Shown one piece after another: positions 25,184-32,695 of a DNA stretch of 64,000 bases. The notes beneath the pieces were generated by a model that saw nothing but the letters and a program-made list of their open reading frames with translations, made no database searches and was not told where the DNA came from. The stretch lies in assembly GCA_009837445.1 (NCBI GenBank), contig VXTM01000038.1, positions 1,920-65,919 on the forward strand. Direction: 5' to 3'. The position numbers were made by a program, and so were the translations under genes. Each line of letters opens with the position of its first letter. Position 1 is the first letter of the stretch. This DNA is from Acidimicrobiaceae bacterium (GTDB lineage Bacteria > Actinomycetota > Acidimicrobiia > Acidimicrobiales > Aldehydirespiratoraceae).

Positions 25184-25666
25184 TCAGCCCGCGGTCTTGG
25201 CCTGCTCGAAGATCACCTTTTTGAGGACGTCGTTGGCTGAGAATCGCCCGATCGGTCCGGTCGAGTAGACCGCATTGACGATGGCGCCCGAAGGATCCAC
25301 CAACCAGCCGGTGGCGTGCAGGAAGGTGCGATCACCCTCCTGGATGAATGCGCCGGTGGACCGGGCCACGGCCACCGCATCCAGCCCGGCAACCGCCTTC
25401 ACGTAGCCCAGCCGGAGCCCGGCGACGAGCTCGGCCGTGCGCTCGACGCTGTCCACCGAGCCGGCGACCACCCGGACGCCAAGGTTCTTCAACAGGTTCG
25501 CGCTGTGATCGAAGTCAACCAACTGTTGACGGCAGTACGGTCACCAGTGGCCCCGGTACAGCAGCACCGCGGCCCAGGAGTCGGCCACCAGGTCGGCAAC
25601 GTCGACGCGGTTCCCATCGAGGTCCTCGGCCGCGATGGCGGGCAATCGGTCTCCGTTGTTGAGCAC
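25184..25666 (-). CDS. Peroxiredoxin-like selenoprotein (Sec42, UxxC)
   Basis: 160-residue thioredoxin-fold AhpC/TSA (redoxin) family protein read through an in-frame TGA at codon 42 (25541-25543). The frame reads LLYRGHW-U-PYCRQQL; family relatives have Cys at this place (WCPYC), the peroxidatic or redox cysteine. Reading continues in the same frame to a normal stop with a full-length redoxin domain (VRVVAGSVDS, ATGWLVDPSG). The GTG at 25666 has GGGGAGG 5 bases upstream. A hairpin fitting the bacterial SECIS rules directly follows the TGA. It likely reduces peroxides or disulfides. A pseudogene with a Cys-to-stop change is the alternative. Stands alone, convergent with no partner gene. Confidence 0.8.
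25514..25543 (-). promoter_or_regulatory. Bacterial SECIS element of the peroxiredoxin-like gene
   Basis: TGA at 25543-25541, then after 10 bases a perfect 6-bp stem GTCAAC/GTTGAC (25530-25525 with 25519-25514) closing a 5-base loop AGTTG. The loop begins 16 bases past the TGA and has a G in its first two positions, as bacterial SECIS elements do. It would recruit SelB with Sec-tRNA. Computed by eye; no folding program was run. Confidence 0.7.
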
Positions 25667-25793
25667 GGGTCCTCCCCGGTGTGGATGCGGCCGCGGGTGA
25701 CGGCCGGGCACGACGCTAGCGACCGCAGCCCGAGCCGGACCCCTCTGGCCGACCGGCCGCCGGGAGAGGCCCCAGCCGGAAGGGACGGATAGC

Positions 25794-26573
25794 TTGCGCT
25801 CCATGAACCTTGCTGAAGTGCACGAGTCGGTCCTGGAGACGGTCAGCGACGGCGAGCCTCTGGCTGTGCCCCGCATGCGGCCCGGTGACGGGGGAACCCA
25901 CCCGCTGATCGTGATGTTCATGGACAAGCCCGGCATCCGGGAGGCTCTGCGCGCCTTCGGCAGGCGCCTCGCCTCCAGCGGCTACGACGTGATCCTGCCG
26001 GACCTCTACCACCGCCACGGGCGCATGATCGGCTACGGCCCGGCCGAGGCGGCCGCCGACCCGGGCGCCCAGGACCACATGATGATGCTGTTGAGGTCGC
26101 TCACCGACGAGGGCATCCAGAACGACCTCGACGCGGCCCTGGACGCAGTGGCGGCCGACCGGCCCGCGGGGTCCATGGAGCCCGCCGGCTGCATCGGCTT
26201 CTGCCTGGGGGCCCGGGCCGTGTTCCGGGCCATGATGCGCCTGCCCGACCAGTTCACCGTGGGCGCGATGTGGCATCCGTCGTTCCTGGTGGACGGTGAG
26301 ACCGACTCTCCCCACCTCACCGCGGGCGAGCTGGCCGGCTCGCTCTACGTGGGCTTCGGTGAGGCCGACCGGATGATGAGCGTGGCCAGCATGAGGCCGT
26401 TCATCAAGGCGGTGTCGGCTCTGGGCGACCGGGCCGTCGTCGACATCCTGCCCGGTGCGGACCACGCCTACACCTGGCCCGACGCGCATACCTACAACGA
26501 AGCCGCCGCGGCGCGGGCCTGGACCCAGACGCTGACCCTGTTCGGCAACGTGCTGGACCCGGAGCGTGGCTGA
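25794..26573 (+). CDS. Dienelactone hydrolase-family protein
   Basis: 259-residue alpha/beta hydrolase of the dienelactone hydrolase family. The nucleophile is the cysteine of GFCLGAR (about residue 140), as in DLH; the Asp and His follow in GEADRM and GADHAYTWPD. It hydrolyses a lactone or ester, but the substrate cannot be told. The TTG at 25794 has AAGGGA 9 bases upstream; the ATG at 25803 (MNLAEVHES) is an equally reasonable start. First of four overlapping genes; overlaps the FMN oxidase gene by 8 bases. Confidence 0.82.
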   Translation: MRSMNLAEVHESVLETVSDGEPLAVPRMRPGDGGTHPLIVMFMDKPGIREALRAFGRRLASSGYDVILPDLYHRHGRMIGYGPAEAAADPGAQDHMMMLLRSLTDEGIQNDLDAALDAVAADRPAGSMEPAGCIGFCLGARAVFRAMMRLPDQFTVGAMWHPSFLVDGETDSPHLTAGELAGSLYVGFGEADRMMSVASMRPFIKAVSALGDRAVVDILPGADHAYTWPDAHTYNEAAAARAWTQTLTLFGNVLDPERG

Positions 26574-27720
26574 CCCCGCCGTCAAGTACCAGACGGTCGA
26601 CGACCTGCGCCGGCGGGCCCGGCGCCGCACGCCGCGCTTCGCCTGGGAGTACCTCGACAGCGGCGAAGGCTCCGAGCGGGCCAGGGACCGCAACGCCGAG
26701 TCCCTCCAGCGGGTGCTGCTGACACCCCGGTTCCTCAAGGGCTTGCTGGAGCCCGACGTCAGCACCGAGTTGTTCGGGGTCCGCTACTCGCTGCCCGTCG
26801 GGATCGCCCCCATGGGCCTCACCGGGCTCATGTGGCCCGCCGCCGACACCGCCCTGGCCGACACCGCGGCCCGCTGCGGAATTCCTTTCGTTGCCAGTAC
26901 GGTGAACACGGCCGACATCTCGGTGCTGGGGCCGCGAACGCAGGGCATGGGCTGGTTCCAGCTCTACCCTCCGAGGGACACCGACGTCCGGGAAGACCTG
27001 CTGGACCGAGCCCACCGGGCCGGGTTCAGCGTCCTGGTGGTCACCGCCGACGTACCGGCCCGAGCCCGCAGGGAGCGCCAGACCCGGGAGCGGGTCTCGA
27101 TGCCGCCCCGGATCACGCCCCGCCATGTGGCGCAGGCCGCGCTGAGGCCGGCCTGGACCCTCGGGCTGCTGCGCAACGGCATCCCCCGGTTCCATACCCT
27201 GGAGCACTACGTGGACCGGGCGACGCTCCGGGAGCTGGCCGGCTTCGTGGGCGCCAGCCTGGGCGGCACCCTGTCGTGGGACTACCTGGCCGAGACCAGC
27301 GAGCTGTGGCCCGGACCGGTGGTGGTCAAGGGGATCCTGCACCCCGACGACGCCGCCCGCTGCGTCGAGACCGGCGCGGACGCGGTGGTGGTGTCCAACC
27401 ACGGAGGGCGCCAGCTCGACGCTGCGCCCGCGGCGATCGAGGCCCTGGGACCGGTCGTAGAACGCATCGACGGGAGGGTGCCGGTGCTGTTCGACGGCGG
27501 CATTCGCAGCGGCCTCGACATCGCCCGGGCGCTGGCTCTCGGCGCTGACTTCACCTTCACGGGGCGGTCGTTCATGTTCGGCCTGTGTGCCCTGGGCGCC
27601 TGGGGCGCCGACTTCGTGGTGTCCATGTTCGAGCAGCAACTGACCAGCGTCATGCACCAGCTCGGCTGCGAGCGCCTAGCCGAACTCCGCGACCGCGACC
27701 CCCGCCTGACGCCGTGTTGA
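26566..27720 (+). CDS. FMN-dependent alpha-hydroxy acid oxidase/dehydrogenase (LldD family)
   Basis: 384-residue TIM-barrel flavoenzyme that oxidises an L-2-hydroxy acid (lactate, glycolate, mandelate or similar) to the 2-oxo acid. Marks: GIAPMGLTGL, the VVSNHGGRQLDAAPAA active-site block with the catalytic His, and DGGIRSGLDIARALALGA for FMN phosphate. No transmembrane segment stands out. GTG start inside the previous gene; its TGA overlaps the next gene's GTG/TTG start. Substrate not determinable. Confidence 0.88.
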   Translation: MADPAVKYQTVDDLRRRARRRTPRFAWEYLDSGEGSERARDRNAESLQRVLLTPRFLKGLLEPDVSTELFGVRYSLPVGIAPMGLTGLMWPAADTALADTAARCGIPFVASTVNTADISVLGPRTQGMGWFQLYPPRDTDVREDLLDRAHRAGFSVLVVTADVPARARRERQTRERVSMPPRITPRHVAQAALRPAWTLGLLRNGIPRFHTLEHYVDRATLRELAGFVGASLGGTLSWDYLAETSELWPGPVVVKGILHPDDAARCVETGADAVVVSNHGGRQLDAAPAAIEALGPVVERIDGRVPVLFDGGIRSGLDIARALALGADFTFTGRSFMFGLCALGAWGADFVVSMFEQQLTSVMHQLGCERLAELRDRDPRLTPC

Positions 27721-28352
27721 GATTCGTCGAGGAGATCCTCCTGCTCCTGCTGCGCGATGACGATGGGAGATTCGTGGCCGTGCCCGGCATCGCGCTCGAC
27801 AATGCGATCGCGGGCGGCGTGCTCATGGACCTCGCGCTGGAGAACCGCATCGACACCGACCCGGAGCGTCTGATCCTGATCGACCCGACGCCGGTCGGCG
27901 ACAGCCTGCTGGACCCGACACTGGCCGCGATAGCCGGCGGCGAGCAGCGCGACGCCCTGTACTGGGTTGGGCAGACGGCCCGACGGGCTGGGGAGATCCG
28001 GCGGGAAGCGCTGGAGCGCCTGGTCGAGCGGGGCATCCTGGAGCACCACGAGGGACGCTTCCTGTGGGTCTTCCGCTCCCGGCGCTACCCGATCATCGAC
28101 GGCAGGGCCGAGCGCGAGGTGAAACTGCGCATCCTGGGCGTGCTGCTAAGCGACGAGATACCCGACCCGCGCGACGTTGTGATCATCGGCCTGGCCGAGG
28201 CCTGCGGCATCCTTCGCGAGCTGATGCCCAGGGGCGACTACGACCATGCCCGGGCCCGAATCGACCAGGTCCGCAAGCTGGATCTGATAGGACAGGCCAC
28301 CTTACGTGCGATCCACGACATAGAGATGTGGCTCGCCGCCGGACAGGCATAA
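27714..28352 (+). CDS. GPP34 (GOLPH3-like) domain protein
   Basis: 212-residue protein starting with LRFVEEILLLLLRDDDGRF, the opening of the GPP34 phosphoinositide-binding fold also found in many actinobacteria. The blocks AIAGGVLMDLALENRIDT and ERLVERGILEHHEGRFLW fit the family. In bacteria its role is unknown, perhaps membrane association. It begins GTG TTG overlapping the stop of the FMN enzyme and ends 2 bases before the transporter start, so it belongs to the same operon. Confidence 0.82.
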   Translation: MLRFVEEILLLLLRDDDGRFVAVPGIALDNAIAGGVLMDLALENRIDTDPERLILIDPTPVGDSLLDPTLAAIAGGEQRDALYWVGQTARRAGEIRREALERLVERGILEHHEGRFLWVFRSRRYPIIDGRAEREVKLRILGVLLSDEIPDPRDVVIIGLAEACGILRELMPRGDYDHARARIDQVRKLDLIGQATLRAIHDIEMWLAAGQA

Positions 28353-28354
28353 GG

Positions 28355-29230
28355 ATGAGCGCAACCCCGACACCGGAGCAGACGGCCGCACAACTGGTGC
28401 GAGCCGGCGTCGGGAAGGCCCGCGCCATGATGGCGTCCACCGTGGTGCTGGCGGTGATGGCCGGCGCGTTCGTCGCGCTGGGCGCCATGCTGACGAGCAC
28501 GATCGCGGCCCAGTCGACGCTGGGCGCGGGACCCACCCGGCTCCTCATGGGGCTGGGACTGACGATGGGCCTGTTCTTCGTGGTGGTCACCGGCGCCGAG
28601 CTGTTCACCGGCAACAACCTCATGGTGATGGGCGTCCTCAGCCGCACGATTCTGGCGAGGGAGCTGGCCCGCAACTGGGCGCTGGTGTACGTGGGCAACC
28701 TGATCGGCGCCCTCGTCATCGTGATGCTGGTTTTCTACGGCCGCTGGTGGGAGCAGGGGGACTTCTCGTTCTCCGAGTTCTCGGTGACATCGGCCGACGC
28801 CAAGGTGAACCTGTCGTTCGGGATCGCCTTCCTGCGGGGCATCGTGGCCAACATGCTGGTCTGCCTGGGCGTGTGGATGGCCACCGCGGGTCGCACGGTC
28901 ACCGACAAGCTGCTGGCGGTGTTCCTGCCGGTAACGGCCTTCGTGGCGGGCGGGTTCGAGCACTCGGTCGCCAACATGTTCTTCCTGCCGTTCGGGGCGC
29001 TCGTCGCCGCCGATGCCGACGCCCTGGCCGCCGCGGGTCTCACGGCCGCCGACGTGAGCCGGCTGGACATTGCCGGTATCGCCCAGAACCTGGTGGCCGT
29101 CACGCTCGGCAACATCGTCGGCGGCGTCCTAGTCGGCCTGGCCGACTGGACCGTCCACCTGCGCCGCCGCGCCGTAGCCGCCGCCGCAGCCGCAAGAGGC
29201 GAGAACGTGCGCGGGGACCCCGATCCCTAG
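28355..29230 (+). CDS. Formate/nitrite transporter family protein
   Basis: 291-residue FNT-family channel with six predicted helices. The family motifs GAELFTGNNLMVMG and GGFEHSVANMFFLPFG are intact. FNT proteins carry formate, nitrite or hydrosulfide across the membrane; formate is favoured because a formate dehydrogenase lies 0.8 kb away, but it is in a different transcription unit. The ATG at 28355 is preceded by AAGG, only 3 bases after the GPP34 stop. Its TAG shares the CTAG palindrome with the stop of the convergent hydratase gene. Confidence 0.87.
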   Translation: MSATPTPEQTAAQLVRAGVGKARAMMASTVVLAVMAGAFVALGAMLTSTIAAQSTLGAGPTRLLMGLGLTMGLFFVVVTGAELFTGNNLMVMGVLSRTILARELARNWALVYVGNLIGALVIVMLVFYGRWWEQGDFSFSEFSVTSADAKVNLSFGIAFLRGIVANMLVCLGVWMATAGRTVTDKLLAVFLPVTAFVAGGFEHSVANMFFLPFGALVAADADALAAAGLTAADVSRLDIAGIAQNLVAVTLGNIVGGVLVGLADWTVHLRRRAVAAAAAARGENVRGDPDP

Positions 29231-30018
29231 AGGCTCGCTGACACCGTGCCGACGTTTTCTATCTCGGCGTGTATCTCGTCGCCGGGGGTTAGGGGCAGCA
29301 TCCCGCATAGGGAGCCGGTCATGATGGTCTCGCCTGCTTGTAGCGGGGTGCCGTGCTGGCACATAGCGTCGGCCAGCCACAGCACCGAGTTCAGCGGGTT
29401 GCCCAGGCAGGCGGCTCCGTTGCCGGTGGCGGCCGGCTCGCCGTTGATAGTCAGCTCCATCTCCACCCGGCGCAGGTCCACTGCGCTCAACGGCACCGGG
29501 CGGGTTCCGAGCACGTAGAGGCCACTGCCCGCGTTGTCGGCGATCATGTCGAAGTTGGTGATGTCCCACCGAAGGCGGCTGTCAACGATCTCCAGCGCGG
29601 GCAGCACGTAGGCCGTCGCGCTGATCACGTCGGCCACGGTGTGCTGGTCCTTGTCGAGGTCAGCGCCGAGCACCACCGCGACCTCGACCTCGACCCGCGG
29701 CTCGATCAGCCCGGCGCCGCCGATGTCGTCGCCGTCGGTGCGGCACTTGTCGGCGTACAGGACGCCCCAGATGGGCTCGTCCATGCCGAGCTGCTCCTGC
29801 ACAGCCGGGTTGGTCAGACCCACCTTGTGCCCGCTGATCCGCCGGCCGCTGGTGAGCCAGTGATCGGTGTTGATCTGCTGCACCGCGTACCCGGCCTCGG
29901 GGCTGGCCGAGGAACCCAGCAGGCCGCGCACCGGCTCGCAGGGAACACCGGCGGCCATCGCATCTCGCAGTTGCCCGGCCGCTTCCGCGAGCGCGCCCGG
30001 CATGGGTGAATCGTTCAT
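29227..30018 (-). CDS. 2-keto-4-pentenoate hydratase / 2-oxohepta-3-ene-dioate hydratase family protein
   Basis: 263-residue fumarylacetoacetate-hydrolase-superfamily protein of the MhpD type (GHKVGLTNPAVQEQLGMDEPIWG, VEVEVAVVLGADL, a metal-binding EVEVA cluster). Members hydrate 2-hydroxypenta-2,4-dienoate or decarboxylate oxalocrotonate in meta-cleavage pathways. No other aromatic ring-cleavage gene is nearby, so the physiological substrate is open. It lies 51 bases downstream of the formate dehydrogenase operon on the same strand and may be read with it. Its stop shares CTAG with the transporter. Confidence 0.82.
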   Translation of the reverse strand: MNDSPMPGALAEAAGQLRDAMAAGVPCEPVRGLLGSSASPEAGYAVQQINTDHWLTSGRRISGHKVGLTNPAVQEQLGMDEPIWGVLYADKCRTDGDDIGGAGLIEPRVEVEVAVVLGADLDKDQHTVADVISATAYVLPALEIVDSRLRWDITNFDMIADNAGSGLYVLGTRPVPLSAVDLRRVEMELTINGEPAATGNGAACLGNPLNSVLWLADAMCQHGTPLQAGETIMTGSLCGMLPLTPGDEIHAEIENVGTVSASL

Positions 30019-30068
30019 GGTTCAGGCTCCTTGCTTCAGGGCTTCAGAGGTTCAGGGAATGGGCCGGG

Positions 30069-30932
30069 TCACTCGCCGTGGACGTACTGCCAGCCGAAGC
30101 GGCCCTTGATGCACAGGTGGCCGCTGGTCACCGAATGGTCGGACGGCGAGGTGACCTTCACGATCCGCTCGTCCTGCACATGCAGGTCGAGGTTGCAGCC
30201 CACGCCGCAGTAGGAGCACACCGTGCGGGTGACGGTCTGGTCCTCGGGACGCCACTCCCCCACCTCGCGCAGGTCGTACTCGGTCTTGAACTGGAGCGCG
30301 CCGGTGGGGCACACGCCCACGCAGTTGCCGCAGTAGACGCAGGCCGAGTCGGGCAGGGTCACGTCGAACTCGGTGGAGATCCGGGCGTCGAAGCCCCGGC
30401 CGGCCACCGCGATGGCGAAGGTGTGCTGGGCGTCGTCGCCGCAGGCCTCCACGCACTTGTAGCACAGCACGCACTTCGAGTAGTCCCGGATGTAGAGCTC
30501 GTCCTGGACCTTGACCGGCTCGTCCACCCGCTCGACGGGATGGTCCTCGTCGGAGTAGCGGTCGGGGTCGGCGCCGTAGACGTCCATCCAGTGGTGCAGG
30601 TCCTCGGCCTGGCTCAGGTCCACGCCGGAGCCCAGGAACTCGAGCACCATGCGGCGGCTGTGGCGCACCCGGGGGGTGTCGGTCTGGACGACCATCCCCT
30701 CTTCGGCCGGGCGCGAGCACGACGGCACCAGCGCCCGGGATCCCTCAAGCTCCACCACGCACACCCGGCACACGTTGACCGGGGTGAGGTTCTCGGCCCA
30801 GCACAAGGTCGGGGTATCGATACCGGCCTGGACGCAGGCGGCGTGGATGGTGGAGCCCTCGGCCACCTCCACCGGCTGCCCATCGACTGTGATCGTGACG
30901 GCCGTCTCGGTGATCGTGGCGGCGCCGGTCAT
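30069..30932 (-). CDS. Formate dehydrogenase Fe-S subunit (N-terminal half of the alpha chain)
   Basis: 287-residue electron-transfer protein equivalent to the N-terminal part of NAD-dependent FdhA/FdsA and NuoG. Order: 2Fe-2S domain (C-x-n-CRVC), His/Cys 4Fe-4S region, two 4Fe-4S motifs (CVLCYKCVEAC and CVYCGNCVGVCP, about residues 153-220), then the Mo-type 4Fe-4S domain CSYCGVGCNLDLHV. It ends just after CIKGRFGWQYVH, exactly where an intact alpha chain would continue into the molybdopterin domain, which is the separate gene at 32696-34624. Its start overlaps the NuoEF-like stop (ATGA). Both pieces presumably assemble into one enzyme. Confidence 0.85.
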   Translation of the reverse strand: MTGAATITETAVTITVDGQPVEVAEGSTIHAACVQAGIDTPTLCWAENLTPVNVCRVCVVELEGSRALVPSCSRPAEEGMVVQTDTPRVRHSRRMVLEFLGSGVDLSQAEDLHHWMDVYGADPDRYSDEDHPVERVDEPVKVQDELYIRDYSKCVLCYKCVEACGDDAQHTFAIAVAGRGFDARISTEFDVTLPDSACVYCGNCVGVCPTGALQFKTEYDLREVGEWRPEDQTVTRTVCSYCGVGCNLDLHVQDERIVKVTSPSDHSVTSGHLCIKGRFGWQYVHGE

Positions 30933-32692
30933 GAGGGTGCCGACGCTATCAGGCCCAGTGAGAGGGCGGAGCGGACCGCGGAGGCGGCGGTGTGGCCCAA
31001 ACCGCAGATGGAGGCGTCCACCATCACCTCGGCCATCTCGTCGATCAGGGCCCGGCGGGACGGCGAGAGCGACCCCCGCTTCTGCATCTGCACCAGGGTC
31101 TCGTGCTGGCGCACCGCCCCGACCCGGCACGGCACGCACTGACCGCACGACTCGTCCCGGAAGAACTCGGCGATGCGCACCACCACATCGGTCATGTCCA
31201 CCGACGAGTCGAACGCCATCACCACTCCGGAGCCGAGGGTGGTGCCCGCGGCCCGGGTGTCCTCCAGGGTGAGCGGCAGATCCAGCGAGTCGGGGCCGAC
31301 GAACGACCCGGCCGCGCCGCCCATCAGCACGGCCTGAAGCTCGCCGGTGCCGGCCACACCGCCGGCCAGCTCCAGCAGGACGCCCAGCGTGGTGCCGAAC
31401 GGAACCTCGTAGAGGCCGGGCCGTCCGACCTTCCCGGACAGGCACAGCAGCTTGGTGCCCGGCGAGCGCTCCGTTCCCCGGGTCCGGTAGTCGTCAGGAC
31501 CGTCGAGAATGATGTCGAGCACGTTGAGCAGGGTCTCGGGGTTGTTGATGGCCGTCGGCTCGCCGAAGAGGCCGTGGGTGGTGGGGAACGGCGGCTTGTT
31601 GCGGGGCTCGCCCCGGAAGCCCTCCAGCGAGTTGAACAGGGCGGTCTCCTCGCCGCAGATGTAGGCGCCCGCCCCCCGCCAGATGGCGATGTCGAAGTCG
31701 TGGCCCGTGCCGGCCGCATCCGGACCGAGCAGGCCGGCAGCCCGGGCCGCGTCGATGGCGCCCTGCAGGCGGGCGGTGGCCAGCGGATACTCGCCCCGGA
31801 TGTAGATCCAGCCGTTCTGGGCTCCGGTGGCCAGGCCGGCGATGGTCATGGACTCGATCACCGCGAACGGGTCGTGCTCCATCACGATGCGGTCCTTGAA
31901 CGTGCCCGGCTCGGACTCGTCGCAGTTGGCCACCACATGCTTGGGCCGTCCCGACTCGGCGGCTACGGCCCGCCACTTAACGCCGGTCGGGAAGGCCGCT
32001 CCGCCCCGTCCCGACAGCCCCGAGGCGGCCACCGCCTCAAGAACCGCATCGGCCCCCATCTCGCCGGCCCGCTGCAGGGCCTCGTAGCCGCCGTGGGCGC
32101 GATAGGACTCCAGCGACTCGGGGTCGGCCACCCCGATGCGGCGCAGCAGCCTCAGCGACGGGTCGCCGGCCTGGGGCAGCGCGAAGGGCTCGGCGTCGGC
32201 GGGCACGTGGTCGGGCCGACCGCCCGACCCCTGCACGAATAGCGCGGGGGCCCGCTCGCACTGGCCGAGGCACGGCCCCAAGTGGACATGGCCGCCCGAG
32301 GCCCTGACCGAGGCGGCCAGGTCGTCGTAGCCGGCGATCTGGCAGGCCGCGTCGACACACACGTGGAACGTGTCGCCCTCGTGGTCCGGGGGCTCGGTCC
32401 GGAACAGGTCGTAGAAGGTGGCCACGCCGAAGGCCTCGGCGGGGGGCACGCCCAGCACGTCGGCCACGTAGTTGATGCCGCCGGGGCTGATCCATCCGAC
32501 CGCGTTCTGGAGGGCGTGCAGCGCGGGCAGAAGGAAGTGGCGCCGCTGGAGGCGCCGGGCCCGCCCGGAGATGTACAGCCGCTCGGTCTCGGACTGCACC
32601 ACGGCGTCCACGCCCCGGTCACGCAGCGCCTCATCGACCGCGGCGGCTTCAGCGTCGGTGGCGCGGTCCGCGCCCAGATAGATGTCGGTCAT
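30929..32692 (-). CDS. NAD-dependent formate dehydrogenase beta subunit (NuoE-NuoF fusion)
   Basis: 587-residue NADH-binding flavoprotein. Residues 1-170 resemble NuoE with 2Fe-2S cysteines (CVDAACQIAGY, HLGPCLGQCERAP); the rest is NuoF with GRGGAAFPTGVKW for NADH/FMN, NCDESEPGTFKDR and a C-terminal 4Fe-4S motif ESCGQCVPCRVG. It passes electrons from the Fe-S subunit to NAD+. Middle gene of the three; starts 3 bases after the catalytic-subunit stop and ends in an ATGA overlap. An NADP-linked or bifurcating variant cannot be excluded. Confidence 0.9.
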   Translation of the reverse strand: MTDIYLGADRATDAEAAAVDEALRDRGVDAVVQSETERLYISGRARRLQRRHFLLPALHALQNAVGWISPGGINYVADVLGVPPAEAFGVATFYDLFRTEPPDHEGDTFHVCVDAACQIAGYDDLAASVRASGGHVHLGPCLGQCERAPALFVQGSGGRPDHVPADAEPFALPQAGDPSLRLLRRIGVADPESLESYRAHGGYEALQRAGEMGADAVLEAVAASGLSGRGGAAFPTGVKWRAVAAESGRPKHVVANCDESEPGTFKDRIVMEHDPFAVIESMTIAGLATGAQNGWIYIRGEYPLATARLQGAIDAARAAGLLGPDAAGTGHDFDIAIWRGAGAYICGEETALFNSLEGFRGEPRNKPPFPTTHGLFGEPTAINNPETLLNVLDIILDGPDDYRTRGTERSPGTKLLCLSGKVGRPGLYEVPFGTTLGVLLELAGGVAGTGELQAVLMGGAAGSFVGPDSLDLPLTLEDTRAAGTTLGSGVVMAFDSSVDMTDVVVRIAEFFRDESCGQCVPCRVGAVRQHETLVQMQKRGSLSPSRRALIDEMAEVMVDASICGLGHTAASAVRSALSLGLIASAPS

Positions 32693-32695
32693 GCG

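Noticed and set aside
25514-25530. SECIS stem GTCAAC/GTTGAC as another family B hairpin
   Set aside because: Only a short shared GTTGAC; the TTCTTGATGTAG core is missing.
25541-25543. Peroxiredoxin-like gene as a pseudogene or two genes
   Set aside because: The stop is exactly at the redox Cys, the downstream frame is intact, and a SECIS-like hairpin follows; Sec is the better explanation.
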